A stretch of DNA of 64,000 nucleotides from JADJYF01 sp965278995 (GTDB taxonomy: Bacteria; Pseudomonadota; Gammaproteobacteria; Ga0077536). The notes beneath the pieces were generated by a model. It was given only the letters and a program-made list of their open reading frames with translations, had not been told where the DNA came from and made no database searches. The stretch lies in assembly GCA_965278995.1 (NCBI GenBank), contig OZ257136.1:3162001-3226000 (forward strand), read 5' to 3'. The position numbers and the translations under genes are program-made. This document shows, piece by piece, positions 41,835-51,222 of this stretch. Every line of letters starts with the position of its first letter. Positions within the stretch are counted from its first letter, which is position 1.

Positions 41835-42884
41835 TTAATGGGTTCCATGGGGCGCGTGAGGGTGCATGCCGGAGTGCGGTTCACGCTTGGAGGAAGCATG
41901 GCGTGATGGCGTCGGAACCTTGACCGGAGCGCCGAATCGCTCGCGCCAGACGGTGGGTGTGACGCCTAACGCCGCGCGAAAGTGCATGCGCATGGCTGCG
42001 ACCGAGCCAAAGCCCGCCATGTCCGCGATGGCCTCAATCGACTCGTCGGCTGACTCCAACAGGCGCTGGCTGTAGAGCAGGCGCTCTTTCAACAACCACG
42101 CCGCTGCGCTCGTGCCAGTCACTGCTTTGAAGTGTCGCGTAAAGCTCCGGCGACTCATGCGCGCCTCACCCGCAAGCGTGTCCACGCTATGCGGTTCCTG
42201 CAAGCGCGTGCGCACGGAGTTCATCAATAGGGCGAGCCGGCAGTCGCCGGATGCCGCGGGTAGGGGTTGTTCAATGAATTGCGCCTGGCCCCCGTCGCGA
42301 TGAGGGGCAAAAACGAGCCGTCGCGCGATTCTATTGGCTTCAGTTGCGCCTAATCGTGTGCGCAGCATGTGCAGGCAGACGTCCAGGCTGGCAGCGGTGC
42401 CCGCCGACGTAAGCACATTGTTGTGCTCGACGTAGAGTACGTCAGGATCGAGATCCATGGTCGGAAAACGTGCGGCGATGCGGTCTGCGAACTCCCAGTG
42501 GGTCGTGGCACGCCCACCATCCAGCAAGCCCGCCGCGGCGAGGACATAGGTGCCGAGGCACAGGCCGACAATCTGGGCGCCACGCTCGTGAGCGCGCCGC
42601 AACGCCGACAGGAGACGCTCAGGCGGGTCATCCAGGGCATCCCGCCATCCTGGCATGATCACCACGTCAGCCGTATCGATGGCTTTCAAAGGCGCCAGAT
42701 TGGTCAGTCCAAATCCCGCCGAAGTCATGATCCGCCCGGACTCGCCGGCGCAGACGGTGATCTGGAAGGGCGTGGCATCTGGAGCGCTCGCGCCAAAGAC
42801 GATGCAAGGCACCGAGAGATGGAATGGAATGACCTGCTGGAAAGCCACTACGACGATGGAGCAATGCGCGCGTTCTGAAGTCAT
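41835..42884 (-). CDS. GlxA-type transcriptional regulator (DJ-1/PfpI plus AraC)
   Basis: About 349 aa. The N-terminal DJ-1/PfpI domain has VVVAFQQVIPFHLS, VVIMPGWRD and the nucleophile-elbow-like VGLCLGTYVLAAAGLL. The C-terminal AraC domain has two HTH units: TLAGEARMSRRSFTRHFKAVTGTS and IEAIADMAGFGSVAAMRMHFRAALG, each split here as family reading. I take the ATG at 42884 (MTSERAHC); an ATG 15 bp upstream is possible. These regulators often control catabolic operons; the target here is not evident. Confidence 0.9.
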   Translation of the reverse strand: MTSERAHCSIVVVAFQQVIPFHLSVPCIVFGASAPDATPFQITVCAGESGRIMTSAGFGLTNLAPLKAIDTADVVIMPGWRDALDDPPERLLSALRRAHERGAQIVGLCLGTYVLAAAGLLDGGRATTHWEFADRIAARFPTMDLDPDVLYVEHNNVLTSAGTAASLDVCLHMLRTRLGATEANRIARRLVFAPHRDGGQAQFIEQPLPAASGDCRLALLMNSVRTRLQEPHSVDTLAGEARMSRRSFTRHFKAVTGTSAAAWLLKERLLYSQRLLESADESIEAIADMAGFGSVAAMRMHFRAALGVTPTVWRERFGAPVKVPTPSRHASSKREPHSGMHPHAPHGTH

Positions 42885-43175
42885 GGATAGGCAGGCCACA
42901 GGACGAAGGATGGCCTAAGGTTATCGTTAAACTTTAATTGGGCCAACGGCAGGACCATTGCTGGGAGGCCGTTTTTCCACGCACAGAGGGAATTGGCCCA
43001 AAGATTACGAATTATGGCCCGATTGCACGGTGGGCATTGAATCAAATGCGGAGCGACGGCTTAACACCGTCGAGGCGTGCTACCTTCCATTCGTTGTACT
43101 CTTTCATCAAAAAGATACATCTCAGTTCACTGGCAACCCACGATGGACTCTTGGCGACGTTAAGAAGCAAATGAC

Positions 43176-43517
43176 ATGCGACGATTTTTCGGTCACCTGA
43201 TTGTATCCGCACTGCTGTTGCTGCTGGTGGCGCACTTCGTACCTGGCATCAGTTTCAGCGGCTTTGGCTACGCGCTGTTGGCCGCACTGGTTCTAGGGGT
43301 CGTGAACGGCGTTGTGCGACCGCTTCTGATCGTGCTCACACTGCCGATTACCGTGGTAACCCTGGGACTGTTTCTACTTGTCATCAATGCGCTGATGTTG
43401 ATGCTGGCGGCGGCGATCGTGCCCGGCTTCACTGTCGCAGGTCTGGGCGCAGCGTTGATTGGCGGTTTGCTGCTGGCGGTGTTCAATCTTGTCGTCGGCC
43501 TTTTCTTCAAAGACTGA
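43176..43517 (+). CDS. Phage-holin-4-like (YvlD family) membrane protein
   Basis: A 113-aa very hydrophobic protein with four membrane segments: residues about 5-22, 29-48, 52-75 and 85-110. The segment VVNGVVRPLLIVLTLPITVVTLG is the family hallmark (core RPLLIVLTLPITV). Despite the domain name, these are ordinary chromosomal membrane proteins. The gap 42885-43175 upstream shows no gene I trust. Confidence 0.88.
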   Translation: MRRFFGHLIVSALLLLLVAHFVPGISFSGFGYALLAALVLGVVNGVVRPLLIVLTLPITVVTLGLFLLVINALMLMLAAAIVPGFTVAGLGAALIGGLLLAVFNLVVGLFFKD

Positions 43518-43535
43518 GGCGCAGTACAGCCGATC

Positions 43536-44180
43536 TCAGTAGCCGCCTGAAACGTCGCCTACCGGTGCGCGCCGCGGGCGCAACAGCGGTTTGAGCTTGA
43601 GCTGCCAGCGCAGCGGTTGGGTGGTCTGATCACTGACCGTGACGACCTGTTCGGTTACCTTCTCCGTGTCGATCATCTGCGCATGCCATACCCGTACGGT
43701 GTACTGTCCTGGCGGCAACGTGATGCGCGCGCTGCCGGTTTCATCACTCTGTGCGAACCACGGACTGTCGGCGACGTAGATATGGCCGCGCATCCAATCG
43801 TGAATGTTGCAGCCAAGCGCGACCGGGCCTGGCGCGTCGAACAGCACGGGTGGCGCCTCGGCGCCGCCATACAAAGGCAGTTCAAAGCGTTTGGCGGGCG
43901 AGAATGAATAGACCTGATGCCGAATATTGTCCTTGTTCGGAAAATGCACCAGCGACCCGAGCGGCACCACCAACAGGCGCGGCACGAACTGTTTATCAAT
44001 TTGATTTTCGATTTCGAGGTCTGACGGGGGCGACATCGTGCCCGGATGCTGGTTGTCCACGGCGATGATGACGACGTCGGCCAGGGGCGCGCCACTGGAA
44101 TCGGTGACCGTGGCATCGAGTTGTGCCGCATGCGCGTGCACAGCGCCGAGGACCATCCACAGTACGGTTAGCCTGTGCAT
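43536..44180 (-). CDS. Cupredoxin-like periplasmic protein (methylamine utilisation family)
   Basis: A 214-aa exported protein with a short signal peptide ending AHAAQ. A carboxypeptidase-regulatory-like strand (TVTDSSGAPLADVVI) is followed by a cupredoxin-like region with FPNKDNIRHQVYSFS and LGCNIHDWMRGHIYV, where His, Cys and His/Met positions would bind copper. It lies 6 bp downstream of the barrel gene and is the last of a three-gene leftward operon with the GGDEF-EAL protein. Electron-transfer or redox-sensing use is inferred. Confidence 0.8.
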   Translation of the reverse strand: MHRLTVLWMVLGAVHAHAAQLDATVTDSSGAPLADVVIIAVDNQHPGTMSPPSDLEIENQIDKQFVPRLLVVPLGSLVHFPNKDNIRHQVYSFSPAKRFELPLYGGAEAPPVLFDAPGPVALGCNIHDWMRGHIYVADSPWFAQSDETGSARITLPPGQYTVRVWHAQMIDTEKVTEQVVTVSDQTTQPLRWQLKLKPLLRPRRAPVGDVSGGY

Positions 44181-44186
44181 GGCCAG

Positions 44187-45128
44187 TCAATACCGATAGC
44201 GCAGACCGAGCTGCGCGATGTCGCTGGTATAGGTGACGCCGCCTTTGCCATTGCTGTCGCGGTATTCGTAGCTGAGATTCACGGCCCAGTGGTCGCCAAG
44301 CGCATAGCTCATGCCGAGCTGGAAGATATCGGTATCGGCGTCAAGCCGGTAGGCAAAGCGATCGATACCGAACACCGGATCGGGCGCGATGGCCGTGGAA
44401 ACATCGAATATTCCGAAATCGATGCGAGTCGTCGCACACACGTCACCGGTACGCCGTGCATAGCCGCTCAACAAGACCAGATGCTCGGTCAGCGTGTAAG
44501 CGGCGTTTATCGCGTAGCTATGATTGTCGCCGTCGAACGTGTCGCCATGGATGCCGAAGTTACTGACCAGGAAAGGAATGTCGACGTGATTGTCGGCGCG
44601 GCGACGTTCGAAGGCATAGCTGATCTGCAGATCAAGGCGCTCACCAAAATGCCGCCCGGCGGCAGCTGTCGCAAAATAGCGCATGCCGTCGCGCGGGGCG
44701 TAATCGTAGTCTCGCGCGGCGACACCGCCAGCGAGACGCCACCAGGGAGATACCGGTCCAAGGCCGAACTTGCCATATAAGCTGGTAGTCATACCGGCCG
44801 CGGCGTGATCGAGGCCGTCGAAACGCGCGAAGTGCGCGCCACTCAGGTCAGCGGTAACAGACGCGCCCAATCTGTCGGTCAACTGATAGCGACGACCAAC
44901 AGACATACGGGCATTAAAGGCAACGTCGTTTTCGATATCGGTATCCTTGCTGGCCAAGGGCAGGTTGTCGTCGTAACGAACATCGCCGCCGGCATCCACA
45001 ATCCAGTCGGCGGTGGCGGGCAGCGTCAACGGGAGCGCTGCCATCCACAGTCCGGCGAAAATACTCACGTATCTGCAGCGGACTGTGAGCGCTTTCGATC
45101 TGTGTTGAACTACAAGCACAGCCTTCAT
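44187..45128 (-). CDS. Outer-membrane beta-barrel protein
   Basis: A 313-aa protein with an N-terminal export signal (FAGLWMAALPLTLPATAD) and many alternating strands ending in LGLRYRY, a C-terminal aromatic signal for barrel insertion. Its ATG overlaps the stop of the GGDEF-EAL gene as ATGA. No catalytic motif is seen. In the same operon as a cupredoxin-like protein, it may form an outer-membrane part of a metal or redox-linked signalling set. Confidence 0.75.
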   Translation of the reverse strand: MKAVLVVQHRSKALTVRCRYVSIFAGLWMAALPLTLPATADWIVDAGGDVRYDDNLPLASKDTDIENDVAFNARMSVGRRYQLTDRLGASVTADLSGAHFARFDGLDHAAAGMTTSLYGKFGLGPVSPWWRLAGGVAARDYDYAPRDGMRYFATAAAGRHFGERLDLQISYAFERRRADNHVDIPFLVSNFGIHGDTFDGDNHSYAINAAYTLTEHLVLLSGYARRTGDVCATTRIDFGIFDVSTAIAPDPVFGIDRFAYRLDADTDIFQLGMSYALGDHWAVNLSYEYRDSNGKGGVTYTSDIAQLGLRYRY

Positions 45129-47524
45129 GCGCGCCTAAGCAATGGATCCACCGCATCCGCAGCCCCGCTCCCTTGCTTGCCGTTAGACTGCGAGAAGCCA
45201 TTCAGCCACGGAACAAACATCGTGCCGGCGAGAGGACGGCTGATATAATAGCCCTGCGCGTAGTCACAACCCAGGCTACCGAGCAATTGCAACTGGCCTG
45301 CGGTCTCGACCCCTTCCGCAACCACCGCCAGGTTGAGCGTGTGCCCCAGATCGATGGTTGACCGAACGATGGCGACGTCCTGTGAATTGCTTTCCATATC
45401 CTTGACGAAGGCGCGGTCGATCTTGAGTTCGTCCACCGGCAGATCTTTGATATAGGCGAGCGAGGAATACCCGGTACCGTAGTCATCGATAGACAGTGCG
45501 ACGCCCAGGGCACTGAGTCTCTGCAGGACGGTTCTGGCAGTAGTAGCGTCTTCCATGAGGGCACTTTCCGTGATCTCCAGGCACAACATGGAGGCCGGCA
45601 TACTGCAAGCCAGGAGCGCTCGATTGATATGGTCCACCAAGGCATGATCAACGAGGTCGCGCGCTGAAATATTGAGAGACATGCGCAATACGAGTCCAGC
45701 TTTCATCCAGGCAGCGGCCTGACGCGTGGCTTCCGTAATGACCCAACGCGTGATCGCTATGATCGCGCCGGTCTGTTCGGCAAACGGCAGGAAATCGAGC
45801 GGCGGCACCAATCCGCGGGAAGGATGAGCCCAGCGCACCAGCGCTTCAACACCGTGCACGCGCCCACTCGCGAGTTCGATTTTGGGTTGATACATGAGCT
45901 GCAGTTCGTTGTCCTGGATGGCGCGCCGCAGATCGCCGAGAAGATGCAAGCGCTCCTCGCGATGATCGTCCTGGGGCGTCTCGTATAACGTCAACTTGCT
46001 GCGTGTACGTTTGGACTTGTACATCGCGATGTCGCAGCGCCGCAGCAGGGTACTGGCTTCGACACCATGTTCGGGAAACGTCGTAACTCCGATACTCGCG
46101 CTGACGTCGATTTCCTGTCCCGCGGCGAACAGGGGTTGCCCGAGGGCGTCGTGGATACGGTCAACGACCCTTTCGAGGTCCACAATTTTAGACGTACCGA
46201 GGATCAATGCGAACTCATCGCCACCAAAACGCGAGACGTATTCGGTTGACTTGACGACCGCGCGCAGTCGTTGTCCGACTGTGATCAGGATCTGATCGCC
46301 AGCCTCGTGACCGAGTGTTTCGTTAACTTCACGAAAGCGATCAAGATTGAGCAGCAGCACTGCAAAGCCTTGGCCGATGCGTTGCCCGACTTCGCTCATG
46401 GTGTTCAATCGTGCGGTAATCATGGCGCGGTTCGGCAGACCGGTCAGCGCATCCTCGAAGGCGAGTCGACGAATTTCCAGTTCGCGCGTCGATATTGAAT
46501 CGCGCATATGCTCGAAAGTTGCGGCAAACGCGCCGATTTCGCCGTCCGTGTCGATATCGATAGGCCCGGAGTAGTCGCCGTCTCGGATGCGGCGCGCGAT
46601 CGCAGCGAGGCGACTCAAAGGCCCGACAATGCGGCCAGCGATGACAAAGCTGCCGAGCAGCGCCAGCGTCAACATCACGACCGCAATGATACCGAGTGTA
46701 CGCAACAGCGGCTGAAAGATAGCGTAGGCGCTGCCTAGGGAGCGCTGCAGCGCCACTGCCAGTACGGTGCCGTCTGCCTCGGTTATCGGCAGCAGGCGGG
46801 TGTCGAAATCGCCCACTTGCAGGGATGATGCCCGCAGGCGCGAAGCCCCGTCACTACGCGTTGTCATGCTGCTCAGCAGTGCGTTGCGCTCAGCGGGCGC
46901 CTGGGTCGACGCCAGACTCGTCCAGGTCCCGTCGCTGTGGCGTCGCAGGAAAGAAACCTCCACGGCGGTAAGTGCCGCCAGATCGTCGGTGAAGGTCGCG
47001 TCGATACGCAGGCCGATGGCGATCCAGGCGATGACATCGGGGGCCATGACCGGCACTACAGTCAGTTGATAAGGACGCCCTTCTATCATCGTGAAGCCGC
47101 CGGACCAACCTTCGGTTTCGGCCTCATGCAGGAATGGCAGGAAAGGCGCAGGCTGCCCGACAGCTCGCGGATGCAACGTGTCGGCGTGGATCGCGCCCTC
47201 CAGATCGAGCAGGAACATCGCGTCGGCGTGAATGCGAGCGCCGTGATTGCTGAGCGCCGAAACGATGGTGGCGTGATCGTTACTGGACACGGCGTCGCGA
47301 AATCCGAAGTCAGCAGCCAATACGGAAGCCGCCTCGTGCATGCGGATCTGGTTGTGGGCCGAAACGCGGTGGAACACGCGTTCCGCTACCGCCAGCTCGT
47401 TCAGATTGTGCTGCGCCGAGATGCGCAGGCTCTCGTGCCCGACGATTCCCAACACCACGGTCATGGTCGCAATCAGCAATACGCTGAACAGCGCGACGAT
47501 GCGAGAACGCAGAGTGCCAAGCAT
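45125..47524 (-). CDS. Sensor GGDEF-EAL protein (double-cache, HAMP)
   Basis: A 799-aa c-di-GMP enzyme. N-terminal membrane segment (IVALFSVLLIATMTVVLGIV), a periplasmic sensor of about 240 residues, a second membrane segment near 280, a HAMP domain (RIVGPLSRLAAIARRIRDGDYSG), a GGDEF domain with intact FGGDEF, and an EAL domain with VEALVRW, DYGTGYSSL and AEGVETA. There is no RxxD inhibitory site five residues before GGDEF. It could both make and break c-di-GMP. It starts the operon with the barrel and the cupredoxin-like gene, which may give its sensory input. Confidence 0.93.
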   Translation of the reverse strand: MLGTLRSRIVALFSVLLIATMTVVLGIVGHESLRISAQHNLNELAVAERVFHRVSAHNQIRMHEAASVLAADFGFRDAVSSNDHATIVSALSNHGARIHADAMFLLDLEGAIHADTLHPRAVGQPAPFLPFLHEAETEGWSGGFTMIEGRPYQLTVVPVMAPDVIAWIAIGLRIDATFTDDLAALTAVEVSFLRRHSDGTWTSLASTQAPAERNALLSSMTTRSDGASRLRASSLQVGDFDTRLLPITEADGTVLAVALQRSLGSAYAIFQPLLRTLGIIAVVMLTLALLGSFVIAGRIVGPLSRLAAIARRIRDGDYSGPIDIDTDGEIGAFAATFEHMRDSISTRELEIRRLAFEDALTGLPNRAMITARLNTMSEVGQRIGQGFAVLLLNLDRFREVNETLGHEAGDQILITVGQRLRAVVKSTEYVSRFGGDEFALILGTSKIVDLERVVDRIHDALGQPLFAAGQEIDVSASIGVTTFPEHGVEASTLLRRCDIAMYKSKRTRSKLTLYETPQDDHREERLHLLGDLRRAIQDNELQLMYQPKIELASGRVHGVEALVRWAHPSRGLVPPLDFLPFAEQTGAIIAITRWVITEATRQAAAWMKAGLVLRMSLNISARDLVDHALVDHINRALLACSMPASMLCLEITESALMEDATTARTVLQRLSALGVALSIDDYGTGYSSLAYIKDLPVDELKIDRAFVKDMESNSQDVAIVRSTIDLGHTLNLAVVAEGVETAGQLQLLGSLGCDYAQGYYISRPLAGTMFVPWLNGFSQSNGKQGSGAADAVDPLLRRA

Positions 47525-47654
47525 GGTTGGGTAGCGCCTTGCCGCGCCCGCGGCGTACTCAATTTATAGGGGATTACGAAATAAACAGGCTCTCCTTGCG
47601 GGTAGCGGCCAGCTGGGTCGAGAACTTGATCCGGAGTGCGGCCCCGGGTGCCTG

Positions 47655-47786
47655 CTATTGGATGTTGCGTCGCAGATCACATCGATTCGCGTAGAACTGC
47701 AGGTACGAAAGCACCTGCGTTTGCGTCACGCTGAACTGCCGTTCCAACCGGTCCCGCCACTTACCGTTGTAGTACGCTCCAGCCAT
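47655..47786 (-). CDS. Possible small ORF downstream of the bicupin gene
   Basis: A 43-codon frame starting MAGAYYNGKWRDRLERQF and ending RCDLRRNIQ, 12 bp after the bicupin stop and in the same frame. The composition is protein-like, but I do not recognise it and see no ribosome site. It may be a 3' remnant of a larger gene. Confidence 0.3.
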   Translation of the reverse strand: MAGAYYNGKWRDRLERQFSVTQTQVLSYLQFYANRCDLRRNIQ

Positions 47787-47798
47787 GTCCGAACGTGC

Positions 47799-48647
47799 TC
47801 ATGCGCCGGGTGCGGATTCTTGAGTGATTACCCAGAACTTCTTCAGATAACGCGATTGCGACGTCCAGCGCACCGGCACACCTGACGGAAAGCACACGAC
47901 GTCGCCAGCCTGGACGTCGAATGCCTCGCCACTTTCCTCATTCACTACGCGGGCGCGACCTTCGAGTATCAGGCTGGTCTCGTCGCCGAGCGGTGCGCTG
48001 TAGCGCGTGATGGCGGAACCATCGGCCGCGCAGCCGACGATTCCGACGCCGGTGCGCCATAGACCACACATATAGGTACCGGTAGAGCCGGTGCGGCGGA
48101 TGGTGTGGATCTCTCCGCACACCTGGGCGCCGCGCCCCGGCTCGTGCCATTCGAACGGTGCCCATACCGCCGGCTCGTCACTGATGTTCGCGACGTACAG
48201 GCGATCCTCGGCCGTCGCCGGCTGCGGGCTGTTCCAGATCACCCAGAATTTCTTCAGGAACGGTCCTTCGATGTCCCAGTGCAGGTCGACATGCTTGGGG
48301 TGGCTGAGGATGGTGCCGGCGCCAACGCGGTGCTTGCGACCACTCGCGGTCTCGGTGATGTCGACCGTGCCTTCGAGGATGACCATCGTCTCGTCGCCGA
48401 GCGGCGCGGAGTAATCAATCCGACAGGACCCATCGGCGTCACAGCCCGCGATGTTGTGCCCGGTACGCCACAGCCCCGCAGCCAGGTTGCCGGAGGTGCC
48501 CTGAGGCCGAATGACAGCCACTTCGCCCTTAGTCTGCGCACCGTGTAGAGGATCGTCCCAGGCAAAGGGCGTCCACTGTGCGGGGTTGTCGTTGCGGCTA
48601 CCGACGATCAATCGGCGCGATTCGGGTATCGATACGATGGCGGACAT
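47799..48647 (-). CDS. Bicupin protein with duplicated halves
   Basis: A 282-aa protein made of two similar cupin halves: GLWRTGHNIAGCDADGSCRIDYSAPLGDETMVILEG and GLWRTGVGIVGCAADGSAITRYSAPLGDETSLILEG correspond position by position (cores SAPLGDETMVILEG and SAPLGDETSLILEG). Each half has a C-terminal strand LKKFWVI. The usual metal histidines are largely replaced. GGGAGAG precedes the ATG. Binding of a small ligand is likely; no function is known to me. Confidence 0.85.
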   Translation of the reverse strand: MSAIVSIPESRRLIVGSRNDNPAQWTPFAWDDPLHGAQTKGEVAVIRPQGTSGNLAAGLWRTGHNIAGCDADGSCRIDYSAPLGDETMVILEGTVDITETASGRKHRVGAGTILSHPKHVDLHWDIEGPFLKKFWVIWNSPQPATAEDRLYVANISDEPAVWAPFEWHEPGRGAQVCGEIHTIRRTGSTGTYMCGLWRTGVGIVGCAADGSAITRYSAPLGDETSLILEGRARVVNEESGEAFDVQAGDVVCFPSGVPVRWTSQSRYLKKFWVITQESAPGA

Positions 48648-48847
48648 AACGGCTCTCCCGATGTTTGCGGCGCATGATCATCACACGCCGGCAGAAAAGC
48701 TTGCTCCGTGAAATGAGGCGCCACGCGCGCGGCGGGCTACTTCACCCACTTAAGTGTCGGCGCATCGCCGCGTAGCCGCAAGTCTGCCCGCCGCGGACAC
48801 GTTATTTTTCTGGTGCAGCGTAACCTTTCGGGATCGCGCGCAAACAC

Positions 48848-49651
48848 CTACGCGTCGCCGGTTCGGCCCCAGCGCGGCTTGCGCTTCTCGAGAAACGCCG
48901 CGATTCCTTCGTCGAGATCACCGTTGGTGACGGTCAGGACCTGGTTGCGATCTTCCATCGCAATCGCGGTGTCCAGGTTCTGGGCATCGACACTGGCCCA
49001 GAAGGCCTCCTTGGTCAGACGCAGTCCGAGCGGTGCGGTGGCGATCATATCGTCGGCCAGCGCCTTGCCGGTGGCGATGAGTTCGGCTTCAGGAACCACC
49101 TCACTCACCAGCCCCAGGCGCAACGCGCGCGCGGCGTCGATGAAGCGCCCGGTGTACAGCAGCTCGGCGGCATTAGAAGTGCCGATGAGTCGTGGCAGGT
49201 GATAACTCGTACCCATTTCACAGCCTGAAAGGCCAATCTTGATGAATGCGCAGTTCATCTTCGTGCCCTCGGCGGCGATGCGCACGTCGCAGCCCAGTGC
49301 GATGGAAAAGCCACCGCCGGCGGCATAGCCGTGCAGAAGCCCGATGATGGGCTGTGGTACACGGCGCATTTTCATTACCAAAGTGGAGAAGGTGCGTTGA
49401 CTTTTCATCCCTTCATCGGCGTCGCGTGAGGGTTTGCGCTCCGGATCCTTCATATCGAGACCCGCGCAGAACATGCGCCCGGCGCCGCGGATGACGACGA
49501 CGCGCACCTCGTAATTGGTCTGCAGGCTGTCGAGGTAATGGTGCAGCTCGCCGACCAGGCGGCGAGAGAGTGAGTTCAGTGCGTCGGGACGATTGAACGT
49601 CAGCCAGTCGACTGGGCCATCTTTCTCTATCAGCAGCGTCGTGTAGCTCAT
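48848..49651 (-). CDS. Enoyl-CoA hydratase/isomerase family protein
   Basis: About 267 aa of the crotonase fold: LTFNRPDALNSLS, the oxyanion region MFCAGLDMKD and LLHGYAAGGGFSIALGCDVRIAAEG. The second catalytic position region (FIKIGLSGCEMG) has Gly-Cys-Glu; the Glu may act as base. I take the family-like start MSYTTLLIEKDG at 49651; an in-frame ATG at 49684 overlaps the previous gene. It probably acts in CoA-ester degradation. Confidence 0.88.
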   Translation of the reverse strand: MSYTTLLIEKDGPVDWLTFNRPDALNSLSRRLVGELHHYLDSLQTNYEVRVVVIRGAGRMFCAGLDMKDPERKPSRDADEGMKSQRTFSTLVMKMRRVPQPIIGLLHGYAAGGGFSIALGCDVRIAAEGTKMNCAFIKIGLSGCEMGTSYHLPRLIGTSNAAELLYTGRFIDAARALRLGLVSEVVPEAELIATGKALADDMIATAPLGLRLTKEAFWASVDAQNLDTAIAMEDRNQVLTVTNGDLDEGIAAFLEKRKPRWGRTGDA

Positions 49652-49676
49652 CTTCGTGTTCTCTAGTCTGCCGCTG

Positions 49677-50048
49677 TCATTCACCTTTCAGCGCCTTCTT
49701 GAACATGCCATTGTCGAAGTAGTCGCGCCAGAAACTGATCTTGCCGTCGGTCACCTCGAACACGCCGCTCACCGGTAGAGCGACCTGCTTACCGTTCATG
49801 ATGAAACGATCGATGCGTTCGTTCAGCACCAGCTTGCCGCTGGCGGCCTGGCGCAGCACCTCGAACTTGACCGGGCCATCGCCCCCCATGATGGGCGTGA
49901 GGAATTCGCGCATCTTGTCGCGCCCGCGCATATCGCCGAGCGGCACATTGTCGTAGTAGCAATCGTCACTCACCAGGGCGAGCGCGCCGTCCAGATCCTT
50001 GCGATCGAAGGCCGCCATGAAGGCGTTGACCACCTGTTCCGCATTCAT
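49677..50048 (-). CDS. Limonene-1,2-epoxide-hydrolase-like protein
   Basis: A 123-aa protein of the LEH subgroup of the NTF2 fold: VNAFMAAFDRKDLDGAL, CYYDNVPLG, NERIDRF and FWRDYFDNGMFKK. The Asp-Arg-Asp set used by LEH appears to be present in NERIDRF and WRDYFD. GGGGAG lies 8 bp before the ATG. It precedes the enoyl-CoA hydratase gene, so the two may belong to one terpenoid- or steroid-like degradation path. Confidence 0.85.
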   Translation of the reverse strand: MNAEQVVNAFMAAFDRKDLDGALALVSDDCYYDNVPLGDMRGRDKMREFLTPIMGGDGPVKFEVLRQAASGKLVLNERIDRFIMNGKQVALPVSGVFEVTDGKISFWRDYFDNGMFKKALKGE

Positions 50049-50424
50049 ATGGAACTCCCCAAGTTGAATGGATGAATCATGCCACTATACGAGAAGAACG
50101 GTTCACGCCCAAGGCGCGCGAATCGGTCGCCGGAGCGGCCATCACATTTGAACGATAGCCCGTGCAGCGCGAATGTCCTTCCGGGACAGTACGTGCGTAT
50201 CGACGTGACGAACTGCGGCTTTGCCGCGCCATGCTGGAGACTTGGCGTAAACGCGCGGAACGGCTATAAACGCCATCAAATACGGCATCTTCAGCGTTCG
50301 CGGTCGGATTCGGGCCAGGTGCTCTCGTTCACCAGGAGTGCCTTGGTTCGGGTCGTCACTTGACTTTGAATTCGACCCAGTTTCCTAATTCGAACTTACC
50401 CGAAATGACAACTCGACTACGCTT
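50049..50424. other. Non-coding gap of 376 bp
   Basis: Space between divergent genes, with room for two promoters. I see no gene and no clear repeat. Confidence 0.4.
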
Positions 50425-51222
50425 ATGAAAATCTACTCCTGGAACGTCAATGGTCTGCGCGCAGTGTTGAAGAAGGATCTGTTCCATCCATTCCTGAAAG
50501 CCCACCAACCCGACGTGCTGTGTCTGCAGGAAACCAAGGCCGATCAGGCGCAGGTCGAAGTTGATCTGCCGGATTATCACGAGTATTGGAACTCTGCTGT
50601 CAAGAAAGGCTATTCGGGCACCGCGATATTCACGCGAGACGAGCCGCTCGCCGTCACTTACGGCTTTCCGGCCGACCTCGCCGAACGTTTCGATTTCGCG
50701 GACGACGCGCGCCGGGACAGCGCGACTGAAGGAAGGATCGTCACTGTCGAATTTCCTGAGTGCTTCGTCGTCACAGTCTATACACCGAATGCCAAAGAGG
50801 ACCTTAGCCGCCTTTCGCTGCGCTTCAAACAGTGGGACCCGGCGTTTCTCGCCTATTGCCAATCGCTCGAAAAAAGAAAACCGGTGGTTGCCTGCGGCGA
50901 TCTTAATGTCGCTCACACCGAACTGGATCTCGCCAACCCGAAGCCAAATCGCGGCAAGAAGGGTTTCACCGATGAAGAACGGCAGGGCTTTCAGAATTTC
51001 GTTGACGCGGGTTTTGTCGACACCCTGCGGATGTTCAAGCAAGGGAGTGGGCACTACTCCTGGTGGAGTCATTTCGCCAATGCGCGTGCGCGAAATGTCG
51101 GATGGAGAATCGATTACGTCCTGGTGTCGCAGACGCTTCGAAGTGCGGTGAAAGCTGCGGATATTCATGCCGACATCATGGGCAGCGACCACTGCCCGGT
51201 CAGCATCACGCTGTCGACCTAG
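50425..51222 (+). CDS. xth: Exodeoxyribonuclease III
   Basis: A 265-aa AP endonuclease/exonuclease: YSWNVNGLRA, CLQETKAD (Glu ligand), GYSGTAIFTRD, GDLNVAHTELDLANPKPN, FVDTLRMFK and GSDHCPVSI with the final Asp-His. All active-site residues are present and the length is normal. It cuts abasic sites in base-excision repair. Its stop codon TAG lies within the first 2 bp of the palindromic element that follows. Confidence 0.95.
   Translation: MKIYSWNVNGLRAVLKKDLFHPFLKAHQPDVLCLQETKADQAQVEVDLPDYHEYWNSAVKKGYSGTAIFTRDEPLAVTYGFPADLAERFDFADDARRDSATEGRIVTVEFPECFVVTVYTPNAKEDLSRLSLRFKQWDPAFLAYCQSLEKRKPVVACGDLNVAHTELDLANPKPNRGKKGFTDEERQGFQNFVDAGFVDTLRMFKQGSGHYSWWSHFANARARNVGWRIDYVLVSQTLRSAVKAADIHADIMGSDHCPVSITLST

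Noticed and set aside
42938..43174. 78-codon open frame before the holin-like gene
   Set aside because: No pattern, and overlaps another equally featureless frame; more likely promoter DNA.
43176..43517. Prophage remnant because of the holin-like name
   Set aside because: The YvlD family is chromosomal and no phage gene is nearby.
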